Shown here: positions 8,975 to 17,328 of the stretch, one piece after another
How the letters are laid out: every line of letters starts with the position of its first letter
How positions within the stretch are numbered: the first letter of the stretch is position 1
NCBI RefSeq assembly: GCF_000021745.1
Contig: NC_011666.1
Coordinates: 744,001 to 808,000 of the forward strand
From: Methylocella silvestris BL2
GTDB lineage: Bacteria; Pseudomonadota; Alphaproteobacteria; Rhizobiales; Beijerinckiaceae
Direction: 5' to 3'
DNA: 64,000 bases
Notes under the pieces: generated by a model
Database searches by the model: none
What the model saw: the letters and a program-made list of their open reading frames with translations, nothing else
What the model was told of the DNA's origin: nothing
Position numbers and translations under genes: made by a program

Positions 8975-9151
8975 TTGTCGCAGCCCAGGAAAACCGCTGT
9001 CGGATCCGGGCAGCGTCATAATTATCGCAATTTGATCTTTCAGGGACTTTACACGAATATGCGCATCATTCCTCGACTGTGGCCTTTTGTCCGCAGCTAT
9101 GCACGCGCGGGCGCTGGCTGCGCCGGCGTGTTGTGCGCCTTGGTGGCGTGA
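8975..9151 (+). CDS. Small hypothetical protein, possible ABC-exporter N-terminal remnant
   Basis: 58 codons from a TTG start placed 7 nt after a good ribosome site (AAGGAG at 8962-8967). The second half, RIIPRLWPFVRSYARAG followed by a short hydrophobic tail, resembles the start of MsbA-type ABC exporters, where a RLxPFxRPY segment precedes the first membrane helix. The frame then stops at TGA and no exporter follows. It could be a genuine small protein, a deletion remnant or chance. Confidence 0.3.
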   Translation: MSQPRKTAVGSGQRHNYRNLIFQGLYTNMRIIPRLWPFVRSYARAGAGCAGVLCALVA

Positions 9152-9199
9152 CCGACCTGCGTCGATCGGGCGCGCCGGACAGCAAATAAGGATCGCCGC

Positions 9200-10738
9200 T
9201 TGGAAAAGGCCTTCGATTCTGCAGACCTGAAAGACACCCGTGTTCCGCTGATCATCCCCTTCGCGGCCGCCAGCGCATTAGGCGTCGTAGCGTTGTGCCT
9301 CGGATCCAGTCTCCCGGTCGTGCTGATGTGCGTCGCGGGGATAACCGTCAGCTTTCTTCCATTACACCTTTATGGACGCGATCTCTATTCGATGGTCGCG
9401 ATCCTTTTTTCAGCCCGATACCTGATCATCGCCTTGCTTTTGAAGATTGGCTACGGTCAATCGCTCGACAGCTATCTCTTCGACGCTGCCGCGGCTTATG
9501 GCTGGACGCTGGTGTTGATGGTGATTGTCACCCTCATTGTATTGCTGGCGAGGCGATGGGACCCCGGCAAGCAATTCTTTGAATTCGCGACCGATCCACC
9601 AAGCCTCCGCAAGCTTGCGCTCATATCCTTTTCCATCGGCGTGAGTTGCCTTGCTGTTATCGGCTCCCGAGGCGGCGGCGACGGAGAGGCCAGCGCCGGT
9701 CCAATAATGGTCATCGCGGCGGCTCTCGTATCCTTCATTGTTCTTGGTCTTGCCGCGGAAGCCATACGATCGGTAGAGCTTTCGGGCGGCAAGAAGTTAT
9801 TTTCACCGTTGCTCGCGGGCATGTTCGGCTTCACTTTCCTGGCCGTCATCGCCCTCAATCAACGGGCCTTCCTGTTCGACGCCGTCCTCGGCGTTGCGCT
9901 CGTCGGCATCATGTATCGCGCCATCAGCCCCCGTTTGATTGTCTTTGGTCTCGTATTCGCGGTTATCTTTGCAAATTTCCTGTCGCCTCTCACTCTTTAT
10001 TTGCGCAGTCAACGAGGAGTCGGAATCTCTCAATTTATCGACATTGCCTCGCAGACTGCCACACGCATGATTGTAGATCCGGAATTTCGCAGGACCGTCG
10101 TTGAAACTACAAAATTCGCCCAAACTCAGAATTTTACCGAAGATACGGCCTTTGACTATTTTGGCGACCGCTCAAACATCGCAAATCGCCTGTCCCATGT
10201 CGCTTTGCTCGACGCAGTGCTGAACGGCGTGCGCACGAGAACCTATGTCGGCTTTCCGGCGGTCGAAAAGAATCTCGCGGGCGTGATGCCCGGTTTTCTC
10301 GGCTTCAAGAAAGATGGCGTCAGCGTCGGCGACTGGCTGGCGTGGCATACCGGGCTGCTCGAACCCCCCTACACGACCTATATTGTTTATAGCTTGCCGA
10401 TGGAGGCCTACACGACTTGGGGATGGATCGGCTTTCTGACCTATCCGTTTATCTTCCTCTTGCCGGTTTTGGTTATCTTTTCACGCCTCTCGAGTTTCAG
10501 ACTCAGGGCGCCCGTGAGCATCTTTCTCTTCGCAGACATGCAGCACGCCTTGATCGAATCCACGTCCGACGGCTTTATGAATTTGGTGATGCGCGAAATA
10601 GTCGTTCTTGCGATCGTCCTCGGCGCCATCCATTTCGTCTTCTTCCGCGAACGGCCGCCGCGCATCGCCCGTCATCTCGTCAAGGCGGCGCTGTTAAGGG
10701 AGCCACGCCGCGTTCTGGCGCGCCGTCACGGCAATTAG
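9200..10738 (+). CDS. Polytopic membrane protein, probable polysaccharide polymerase or ligase
   Basis: 512 residues with about 10-12 predicted membrane helices. A large hydrophilic section (about residues 270-400) contains GDRSNIANRLSHVALLDAVL, followed by the last helices and a basic cytoplasmic tail. This is the topology of Wzy/WaaL-type O-antigen or exopolysaccharide polymerases, though the sequence is too divergent to name. The start is TTG at 9200, with AAGGA at 9188-9192. The divergent glycosyltransferase and acetyltransferase genes support a surface-polysaccharide role. No flippase (Wzx) or chain-length regulator (Wzz) is seen in the window. Confidence 0.6.
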   Translation: MEKAFDSADLKDTRVPLIIPFAAASALGVVALCLGSSLPVVLMCVAGITVSFLPLHLYGRDLYSMVAILFSARYLIIALLLKIGYGQSLDSYLFDAAAAYGWTLVLMVIVTLIVLLARRWDPGKQFFEFATDPPSLRKLALISFSIGVSCLAVIGSRGGGDGEASAGPIMVIAAALVSFIVLGLAAEAIRSVELSGGKKLFSPLLAGMFGFTFLAVIALNQRAFLFDAVLGVALVGIMYRAISPRLIVFGLVFAVIFANFLSPLTLYLRSQRGVGISQFIDIASQTATRMIVDPEFRRTVVETTKFAQTQNFTEDTAFDYFGDRSNIANRLSHVALLDAVLNGVRTRTYVGFPAVEKNLAGVMPGFLGFKKDGVSVGDWLAWHTGLLEPPYTTYIVYSLPMEAYTTWGWIGFLTYPFIFLLPVLVIFSRLSSFRLRAPVSIFLFADMQHALIESTSDGFMNLVMREIVVLAIVLGAIHFVFFRERPPRIARHLVKAALLREPRRVLARRHGN

Positions 10739-10846
10739 GTCATCCTCATGGAGCCGCGGGCCCGCGCGAGCTCGGCGCTACATGCGCGGCCTCTGGCTGC
10801 GGCTCCCAAAAACGACAAGGATAACCGTCGAATCCGGCGTTCCCGC

Positions 10847-10876
10847 ATTGGCGAATCGCCAGAATTGGCTTATGTT
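10847..10876 (+). promoter_or_regulatory. Candidate promoter of the 21-codon RNA unit
   Basis: TTGGCG (10847-10852) and TATGTT (10871-10876), 18 nt apart, are each 4 of 6 to the sigma-70 consensus. A start near 10885 would give a transcript of about 165 nt ending at the terminator at 11012-11049. Assigned from position and spacing only. Confidence 0.3.
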
Positions 10877-10898
10877 CGTCCTATCATCAACGTATCGG

Positions 10899-10913
10899 AA
10901 GGAGGTGATCCAG
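10899..10913 (+). promoter_or_regulatory. Extended Shine-Dalgarno, 15 nt complementary to the 16S rRNA 3' end
   Basis: AAGGAGGTGATCCAG is the exact reverse complement of the universally conserved 16S rRNA 3' terminus (CTGGATCACCTCCTT). Ordinary ribosome sites pair over 4-6 nt. The AGGAGG core is 7 nt from the GTG at 10913, the ideal spacing, so this is a functional-looking ribosome site rather than an rRNA fragment. Confidence 0.85.
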
Positions 10914-10978
10914 TGTCTCATTGTCATTTGCTGCGGGCCCGGACCTGGACTCGCGCCAGTGAGGTTTTCGCCTCCTAG
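10913..10978 (+). CDS. 21-residue peptide or leader ORF behind the extended Shine-Dalgarno
   Basis: GTG start, stop TAG at 10976-10978. The encoded peptide begins MSHCHLLRARTW and ends SEVFAS: basic in the first half, with one Trp and one Cys. The stop region contains CCTCCT (10971-10976), complementary to the AGGAGG at 10900-10905, so the RNA could mask its own ribosome site. After the stop come a hairpin with a GAAA tetraloop (10981-11007) and an intrinsic terminator. No downstream gene shares the strand nearby (the next plus-strand gene starts at 12091), so this looks like a stand-alone small mRNA or dual-function sRNA rather than an attenuator. No function is recognised. Confidence 0.6.
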   Translation: MSHCHLLRARTWTRASEVFAS

Positions 10979-11011
10979 GCGTCAGGTTCGCGGAAACGCG
11001 GTCCGACAATG

Positions 11012-11049
11012 GAAGGGTCGTCCGGGAAGGGCGGCCCTTCTTTTATTTT
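11012..11049 (+). terminator. Intrinsic terminator of the 21-codon unit
   Basis: A 12-bp stem (10 Watson-Crick pairs plus two G-U) pairs GAAGGGTCGTCC at 11012-11023 with GGGCGGCCCTTC at 11029-11040, across a 5-nt loop, followed by TTTTATTTT. It is one of the strongest terminators in the window. Confidence 0.85.
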
Positions 11050-11081
11050 GGCGATTGTTCAAGCGGATCCGCCAAAGCGCT

Positions 11082-11828
11082 CTACGCGCGCGAGGCCACG
11101 GTCACCGCGCCAAGCCAGACCTGCCAATCCTTCGGCGTGCCATTGAACGCGTTGCGGTCGACATTGCCCTTGATGCCGGCGACGCGCCCTTCCGCCGTGT
11201 GCTGCCAGAAGCGCCATTTGCGCGCGCCATATTTCAGCGCCGGATGGCATTTCACGCTCCGGACCCAGATCGGATAGTCGGCGAATTCGCCCTGCATCAC
11301 ATCCTTGTGGAAATCGACCGACGTATAGATCACCGGCCGCTTCCCATAAGCGCGCTCCATTGCGTCGAGAATGATTTTCATTTCCGAGATGGCGACATCC
11401 CGCGGCACTTTCCTCGGGCAGGTTTTCGATTGGCCATTCCACTCGACGTCAAGAACCGGCGGCAGCGCGTCGGGATCGTTCGGCACATTGGCGGTGAACC
11501 AGGCCGCCTGCTCTTCTGCCGGGCGGCACCAATAGGCAAAATGATAAGCGCCGCGCGGAATGCCCGCGGCCTTCGCCGAGGCCCAATTCTGCGCGAATTT
11601 ATCGTCGATGTGATCGCCGCCTTCGGTCGCCTTGATCCAGGCGAACTGCACCCCGGCCCCACGCACGCTCGGCCAGTCGATCTCGCCCTGATATTTCGAA
11701 ACGTCGATGCCGTGAATCTGGTAATCCGACGGAGTCGGAAACGGATCCTCTCCGAGGCCGCCGCCCGCACAGCCGGCGACCAGCAGGGGAACCGCCAGCG
11801 CGAAAATGCAATAGAGGGGTCGCCACAT
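11082..11828 (-). CDS. GH25 lysozyme-like muramidase, lipoprotein
   Basis: 248 residues from the preferred start at 11828. The frame stays open 36 codons further upstream, but starting here puts a lipoprotein signal (MWRPLYCIFALAVPLLVAGC) directly at the N-terminus, with Cys about residue 20 as the lipidated residue. The rest is a GH25 domain: GIDVSKYQGEIDWPSV, AWIKATEGG, RGAYHFAYW, the DVEW catalytic Asp/Glu pair, PVIYTSVDF and FWQHTAEG. GH25 enzymes cleave the MurNAc-GlcNAc bond of peptidoglycan. It is expected to be anchored in the envelope and to act in wall remodelling. It stands alone between the small RNA unit and the ABC transporter. Confidence 0.88.
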   Translation of the reverse strand: MWRPLYCIFALAVPLLVAGCAGGGLGEDPFPTPSDYQIHGIDVSKYQGEIDWPSVRGAGVQFAWIKATEGGDHIDDKFAQNWASAKAAGIPRGAYHFAYWCRPAEEQAAWFTANVPNDPDALPPVLDVEWNGQSKTCPRKVPRDVAISEMKIILDAMERAYGKRPVIYTSVDFHKDVMQGEFADYPIWVRSVKCHPALKYGARKWRFWQHTAEGRVAGIKGNVDRNAFNGTPKDWQVWLGAVTVASRA

Positions 11829-12090
11829 TGTTCTGAACCGGGATGTCGATCCAATTCGATTATCGTGAAATGAGTAAAGCCTCGTTAACAAGTCGAAAAA
11901 ACGGCGGCCTGCTTTCGCCAATCTGTTTTCTTTCACGCTGAAGTGATGCTCGCGCCGGATTCGCCTTTTGCGCCCGTCATCGAACTGTCACGCTTCTCGG
12001 AGACGGTTGCGATTGAAGCGCCTCTTTGCTGCGGCGGCGCTCCCCGCCTCTTCCGCCAGGCCGCATGCGGCACATGTCTAAAAGGCCGCC

Positions 12091-13827
12091 ATGCCGCCAC
12101 GTTTCGTCGCCTTCACCTCGCTTGGCCGCAAGGCCCTGCCCAATCAATATGATCTGCTCGGCCTTGGGCTAATCTTTTCCGCCTTCATCGCAATCGCGCA
12201 TTTTTCGCACGGTCTGACGCTGCCGATCGCGGCGCCGAACTCGACGGTAACCTCGCTCGATTACGCGGGCCTGCCCTATTATGCGATGCGCACCACCCTG
12301 CGCATGTTCGCGGCCATGGCGGCCTCGCTGCTGTTCACTTTCACCTATGCGACGCTCGCCGCCAAGAGCCGGCGGGCCGAACTCGTGCTCATTCCCCTGC
12401 TCGACATTCTGCAGTCGGTGCCGATTCTCGGCTTTCTGTCCTTCACCGTCACGTTTTTCCTGGGGCTGTTTCCGGGCTCCATTCTCGGCGTCGAATGCGC
12501 GGCCATTTTTGCAATCTTCACGTCGCAGGCCTGGAACATGGCCTTTTCCTTCTATCAGTCGCTGCGCAGCGTGCCGCGCGATCTCGTCGAGGTCGCGAGC
12601 GGCTTCCAGCTCTCCGGTTGGCAGCGCTTCTGGCAGCTCGAGGCGCCTTTCGCCATGCCCGGCCTCATCTGGAACATGATGATGTCGATGTCGGGCGGCT
12701 GGTTCTTCGTCGTCGCCTCGGAGGCGATCTCGGTCGGCGACACGACGATCAAGCTCCCCGGCGTCGGCTCCTATCTCGCCCTCGCCATCGAGCAGAAGCG
12801 CATCGACGCGGTGTTCGCCGCCGTGGTGACGATGGCGATCGTCATCCTCGCCTATGATCAGTTGCTGTTTCGTCCGCTCGTCGCCTTCGGCTCGCGTTTT
12901 CGCGTCGAACTCTCGGCCGGCCAGAGCCAGTCGCGCTCCTTTGTCCGCGACCTCTTTCTTCGCACCCACTGGCTACGCGCGCTGACGCGGCCGCCGTCCG
13001 ATTTGTTCCAGAGCTTCGCCCTCTGGCGGCTCGAATTGCGGCGCAGCCACAAATTCAAACCCGCGCCCGACCCGGCGTTGAGCCGCCTCGTCGACATTTT
13101 GTGGTTCGTCGCGATCGCGGCGATGATCGCCTGGTCGGGTTGGCGGATCGTTGACTATGTAAGCACGGAGCTCACCTTCGCCGACCTCGGACAGGCTGTC
13201 GAATATACGTTGTTCACCCTGATCCGCGTCGTCGTACTGCTCGCTCTTGCGACGATCGTCTGGGTGCCGGTCGGCGTCTGGATCGGGCTTCGGCCGGCGC
13301 TCGCCGACAAGATCCAGCCGCTGGCGCAATTTCTCGCCGCCTTCCCGGCCAATGTGATCTTTCCGATCGCCGTCGTGCTGATCCTGCGCTTTTCCCTCAA
13401 TCCGGACATCTGGCTCTCGCCGCTGATCGTGTTCGGCACGCAATGGTACATCTTGTTCAATGTGATCGCCGGCGCCGCGGCCTTTCCGAACGATCTCAAG
13501 GAGGCGGTCGCGGGCTTTCGCATCCACGGCCTCGACTGGTGGAAAAGCGTGATGATCCCGGCGATCTTCCCCTTTTACGTCACCGGCGCGCTGACGGCCT
13601 CCGGCGGCTCGTGGAACGCCGCCATTGTCGCGGAATATGTGCGCTGGGGCGACACGGTCGTCGCCGCCCACGGAATCGGCGCCTATATCGCCGAGGCGAC
13701 GGAAAAGGGCGATTATCCGAAAATCGTTCTCGGCGTCGCCGTAATGGCAGCCGTCGTCATTTTGTTCAACAGGCTGTTCTGGCGCCCGCTCTTCGGCCTC
13801 GCAGAGCGCCGTCTTCGACTGGATTGA
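12091..13827 (+). CDS. ABC transporter permease, fused double NitT/TauT-type
   Basis: 578 residues containing two tandem binding-protein-dependent permease domains. The first spans about residues 20-290 with its coupling-helix region near VPRDLVEVASGFQLSGWQRF. The second spans about 340-575 with the equivalent FPNDLKEAVAGFRIHGLDWW. Both repeats have the EAA-type loop that contacts the ATPase, so one polypeptide probably forms the whole channel. The ATPase gene follows after 8 nt. This pairing resembles NitT/TauT (nitrate/sulfonate/bicarbonate-type) importers, but no substrate-binding protein gene is adjacent, so the substrate is open. Confidence 0.88.
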   Translation: MPPRFVAFTSLGRKALPNQYDLLGLGLIFSAFIAIAHFSHGLTLPIAAPNSTVTSLDYAGLPYYAMRTTLRMFAAMAASLLFTFTYATLAAKSRRAELVLIPLLDILQSVPILGFLSFTVTFFLGLFPGSILGVECAAIFAIFTSQAWNMAFSFYQSLRSVPRDLVEVASGFQLSGWQRFWQLEAPFAMPGLIWNMMMSMSGGWFFVVASEAISVGDTTIKLPGVGSYLALAIEQKRIDAVFAAVVTMAIVILAYDQLLFRPLVAFGSRFRVELSAGQSQSRSFVRDLFLRTHWLRALTRPPSDLFQSFALWRLELRRSHKFKPAPDPALSRLVDILWFVAIAAMIAWSGWRIVDYVSTELTFADLGQAVEYTLFTLIRVVVLLALATIVWVPVGVWIGLRPALADKIQPLAQFLAAFPANVIFPIAVVLILRFSLNPDIWLSPLIVFGTQWYILFNVIAGAAAFPNDLKEAVAGFRIHGLDWWKSVMIPAIFPFYVTGALTASGGSWNAAIVAEYVRWGDTVVAAHGIGAYIAEATEKGDYPKIVLGVAVMAAVVILFNRLFWRPLFGLAERRLRLD

Positions 13828-13835
13828 GGCTTTCC

Positions 13836-15161
13836 ATGCCCAACGCCGCCGCCTCGCTTCCCGCCGACGCGCCTCTGCTTGAAGTCAAAAATATCATTCA
13901 ACACTATCAGACCGGCTCGGGAGAGCAGGGACCGCGAGTCCTCGACAATGTCTCGCTGTCCTTGAGACAGAACGAAATCGTCGGGCTGCTCGGACGTTCC
14001 GGCTGCGGCAAGTCGTCCTTGCTACGCATCGTCTCGGGGCTCGTCCGGCCAGCGTCGGGCGAAGTCAGCTATCTTGGCGCGCCAGTCGAGGGCCCGGTCG
14101 ACGGCGTCGCCATGGTTTTCCAGAGCTTTGCGCTGTTTCCCTGGCTCACCGTGCTCGCCAATGTCGAACTCGGCCTTCGCGCCCGCAAGGCGCCGCGCGA
14201 GGAAGCCCGGCGCCGCGCCCTCAAGGCGATCGACCTCATCGGCCTCGACGGCTTCGAATCGGCGTTTCCAAAGGAGCTTTCAGGCGGCATGCGGCAACGC
14301 GTCGGCTTCGCCCGGGCGCTTGTCGTGCATCCGAATATTCTTCTGATGGACGAGCCCTTTTCGGCGCTCGACGTGCTGACCGCCGAGACCCTTCGCACCG
14401 ACCTGCTCGATCTCTGGGTCGAAGGACGCATGCCGATCAAATCCATTTTGATGGTGACGCATAACATCGAGGAGGCGGTGCTGATGTGCAATCGCATCAT
14501 CGTCCTCGCCTCCAATCCCGGCCGCATCGCGGCCGAGATCGAGGTGACGCTTGCCCATCCGCGCAACCGGCTCGATCCCGAATTCCGTCAGCTCGTCGAC
14601 AAGATCTATGCGCTAATGACGAAGCGGTCCGAAACCGCGCCCGGCCGCGAAGGGGCTTTTGCGGGCCTTGGCGTCGGCATGTCCTTGCCGCTGGTCTCGA
14701 CCAACACCATCGCCGGCATGATCGAGGAGGTCGCAGCCGACCCGTATCATGGCCGCGCCGACCTGCCGGCGCTCGCCGATAGTTTGCAGCTCGAGATCGA
14801 CGAGCTCTTCCCCGTTGGCGAAACGTTGCAATTGATGCGTTTCGCTGAACTCGAGGAAGGCGATATCAGGTTGACGCCGGCCGGGACGCGCTTCGCCGAT
14901 CTCGAAACCGACGCGCGCAAAAAACTGTTCGGCGACCACCTCGTCGCCTATGTCCCGTTGGCCGGACGCATCAGGGCAGTCCTCGAGGAGCGCCCGAGTC
15001 ATACGGCGCGCGCCGCGCGCTTCCTCGAAGAGCTCGAAGATCATATGTCCGAGGACTATGCCGCCAAAACCCTGCAAAGCGTCATCAATTGGGGCCGCTA
15101 CGGCGAGTTGTTCGCCTATGACGAAAAGGCGGAAATGTTCAGCCTGGAAAATCCACAATAG
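13836..15161 (+). CDS. ABC transporter ATP-binding protein with C-terminal AAA-associated domain
   Basis: 441 residues from the ATG at 13836, 8 nt after the permease. The ATPase domain has Walker A (GRSGCGKSS), Q-loop (MVFQSFALFPWLTV), signature LSGGMRQRVGFARAL, Walker B with ILLMDEPFSALD and H-loop VTHNIEEAV. After about residue 270 follows a domain of about 160 residues matching the AAA-associated C-terminal domain found on some NitT/TauT-type ATPases, presumably regulatory. It powers the permease encoded just upstream. Confidence 0.88.
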   Translation: MPNAAASLPADAPLLEVKNIIQHYQTGSGEQGPRVLDNVSLSLRQNEIVGLLGRSGCGKSSLLRIVSGLVRPASGEVSYLGAPVEGPVDGVAMVFQSFALFPWLTVLANVELGLRARKAPREEARRRALKAIDLIGLDGFESAFPKELSGGMRQRVGFARALVVHPNILLMDEPFSALDVLTAETLRTDLLDLWVEGRMPIKSILMVTHNIEEAVLMCNRIIVLASNPGRIAAEIEVTLAHPRNRLDPEFRQLVDKIYALMTKRSETAPGREGAFAGLGVGMSLPLVSTNTIAGMIEEVAADPYHGRADLPALADSLQLEIDELFPVGETLQLMRFAELEEGDIRLTPAGTRFADLETDARKKLFGDHLVAYVPLAGRIRAVLEERPSHTARAARFLEELEDHMSEDYAAKTLQSVINWGRYGELFAYDEKAEMFSLENPQ

Positions 15162-15745
15162 AAACGTGGCCTGCAAGCATTACGCTGCCTCGCTGGATTG
15201 CCGCCCCTTCATTCCATGCGCGTCGGAAGTGCGAATATCGAGCGCTTCACAACATTGCTTGCTTTACACCTTCTACAATACAGATACGTATGCAGCGCGC
15301 ATGCCGGCAACAGGTTTTTGATTTGCGGAAGGCATTCTGAATGCGGCTATCGCCTTTTCCTCAGCGTCGGCTCCGCTGTTCACAAGCGCTCGGATAGCGT
15401 GTTTTTGACCACAGGTTCAAGATGGTCGCGCGTTTTCTTTCAGGCGGATTTTTCAAGTCCTTGGCTATGTCTTGTAGCACTGCTGAAGCCTGCAAAAGCT
15501 GCTCTGCTTGGATCGCCGGAGCATACCTCTACGGCCGCTTATAAAACTGCGCGCTCAGAGGCGCGCTACGCGTCCAATCAAGCTCGACAGTTTTAGACGC
15601 CTGTAGGATACTGAATCAGGTGTTGAGAGTAAAAAACAGAAAGCAGCTTCACATTTTACCATAAGAAATCGTCGTACGGCATTGTTGTATTTATTAAACA
15701 ACCAAGCCTCTGCGTCTACCCGCCGAATTTCACTAGGGGGTTGCG
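15162..15745. other. Intergenic, relatively AT-rich region before the LuxR-type gene
   Basis: 584 nt between the ABC operon and the regulator. Base composition falls, especially at 15600-15740. Short frames here have no family features. The regulator's promoter is probably in the last 150 nt. A small inverted repeat of GCGCGC (15549-15566) was noted, but no lux-box-like palindrome was identified. Confidence 0.35.
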
Positions 15746-16474
15746 ATGGCGAATCAGGAACCGTTGGAGCAAATTCAAATCGAAGTAGCCGAGAGCCAAC
15801 TGAATGAACTGCTCGGCCTCGTTCGTCGGATCTACGATCTACATTCCCTCATTTATTTATGCCCTTCCTTCATGGGACATAGCCTCTCGGAGCCCTTTAT
15901 CGTTCAACCCACATGCCCCGGCTGGGCCGACCGACAAAAGATACAGTCTCAGCTGCTGGTCGATTCAATGACTTCGGCGATAGCGCGCGCCGTGCTCCCC
16001 ATGGACTGGGCTCAGCTTCGTCGAAGGAGCGCGCAAAAAAGGGGGATACATTTTCTGCCGAACAGCCTCGGCAATAATCGGCAAGGGGTCACGATTCCCG
16101 TGCGCGGCCCGTCTGGCGGTTATTGGGCGTTGCTTATCGCCACTTCGAATGAAACGCATCTTCAGTGGACGGCCCGCAGGCACGAACTCACGAAAGACCT
16201 CGTCCAGATTGCCTATTACGTACACGCGCGAGCCTGCGACCTGCACGGTGTTTCATATTCAGCCGATGCCGCAGATGTAACGTCGCGCGAGATCGAGGCG
16301 CTCCAATTTATGGCCGAAGGTAAAATGATTGTAGAAATAGCAACGCGTATGCGCGTTTCACAATCGACCGTGTTGGCGCTTCTGGAGTCCGCGCGAGTCA
16401 AGCTTCACGCGCTCAATCGCGCCCATGCCGCCGCGAAAGCGCTCGGCGTGGGATTGATCTCGAAGGGGCGGTGA
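15746..16474 (+). CDS. LuxR-family transcriptional regulator, solo
   Basis: 242 residues. The C-terminal domain (about 177-238) is a LuxR-type helix-turn-helix: VTSREIEALQFMAEGKMIVEIATRM, then SQSTVLALLESARVKLHALNR. The N-terminal 165 residues have the length and the GVTIPVRGPSGGYWALL strand pattern of the acyl-homoserine-lactone-binding domain. The Asp-Pro pair that fixes the AHL amide was not found, so it may sense another ligand or none. No luxI-type synthase is present in the window. It probably binds DNA as a dimer. The next gene on the strand (16705) is a possible target by proximity only. Confidence 0.8.
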   Translation: MANQEPLEQIQIEVAESQLNELLGLVRRIYDLHSLIYLCPSFMGHSLSEPFIVQPTCPGWADRQKIQSQLLVDSMTSAIARAVLPMDWAQLRRRSAQKRGIHFLPNSLGNNRQGVTIPVRGPSGGYWALLIATSNETHLQWTARRHELTKDLVQIAYYVHARACDLHGVSYSADAADVTSREIEALQFMAEGKMIVEIATRMRVSQSTVLALLESARVKLHALNRAHAAAKALGVGLISKGR

Positions 16475-16704
16475 TCTGCCGCGGTTTGCTAGACACGCAA
16501 CGCCGGCGGCCTAAAGCATGACTTTGGCCCCAGACGGCGGGCATCCGGCACGTTCCGGTTGAAATTGCTCGATTCGCGCATTTACATGGTCTATATGTCG
16601 GGTTGCCGACAGTTTTGGTGGTCGCCTTCGGCGCGTCACGCGGGAAGCCGCCTGTCGGTCTTCGCGGCGATCGCAAAGCCCTTTTCAAGCCCAGAGGCAT
16701 CGCC

Positions 16705-17289
16705 ATGACAAGCCGGGAAGGAATTTCTGAAGATTCATTATCCACCGTATTCCGCCAGTTCCTCGGGTTTTTCCCAAATACGGACGAGTCACACCTGCCG
16801 GGCGCGTGGGGTCCGATCATCCGCAAGGCGCTGCAAAGCACAGCAGCGGCATTTTCAGCAGTACATGCGCCGAGGCTTGGCGCTGGTCCATTGCCCGACC
16901 CATGGACAACCATTGCCCTCAATCCTCAGCCGCTCCCGCCGCGCGTCGCTTTTGTCTGCGCAGTGGTACGGGAGGTGGCCGACAGAGCGCTGCTGATCTT
17001 TGACGTCGCCAACGCGCAGCGGGGAGGCGGCGATCAAGGCATTATCATTGTCAGCGGCTATGTCTCGCGCTTTGTCGATGACTATTGCGGCGATGATTTC
17101 CGCTTCAAATGGCCTTTCCCCGGGCCGCGCCCGGAATGGCTCTCGGAACGAGTGACATCGGTCGATCTGGTGATGGCGGGCCTCAATTTCGAACATGAAT
17201 CGGCGCTTGCCCCGACCGACGATCTACAAGAGATTTTTGAGCAGGCGGGCTCGATCCTGAAAAGGGCCGGCGCCGACAGGATGCGCTGA
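16705..17289 (+). CDS. Hypothetical protein with LNPQPLPPR motif
   Basis: 194 residues from the ATG at 16705, chosen because AGAGG lies upstream and the earlier in-frame sequence looks non-coding. No signal peptide or membrane segment. The notable feature is IALNPQPLPPR (about residues 72-82), a proline-rich motif seen in scattered uncharacterised bacterial proteins, followed by VAFVCAVVREV and a C-terminal half rich in Asp, Phe and Trp. It converges with mgtE. Function not recognised. Confidence 0.6.
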   Translation: MTSREGISEDSLSTVFRQFLGFFPNTDESHLPGAWGPIIRKALQSTAAAFSAVHAPRLGAGPLPDPWTTIALNPQPLPPRVAFVCAVVREVADRALLIFDVANAQRGGGDQGIIIVSGYVSRFVDDYCGDDFRFKWPFPGPRPEWLSERVTSVDLVMAGLNFEHESALAPTDDLQEIFEQAGSILKRAGADRMR

Positions 17290-17328
17290 CGCGGCGCCGC
17301 GTCCCGGCCCAAAACAAAAATACGCGCG

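Noticed and set aside
10899-10913. A 16S rRNA fragment or pseudogene
   Set aside because: It is the reverse complement of only the last 15 nt of 16S rRNA. Flanks do not match rRNA, and a start codon and ORF follow at ideal spacing.
10782-11873. 363-codon frame across the small RNA unit and the lysozyme gene
   Set aside because: It runs antisense to the GH25 gene and through the terminator at 11012-11049. It does not use the extended Shine-Dalgarno.
15198-15596. 132-codon frame in the intergenic region before the LuxR-type gene
   Set aside because: No ribosome site, no domain, mixed composition and Cys-rich nonsense appearance.
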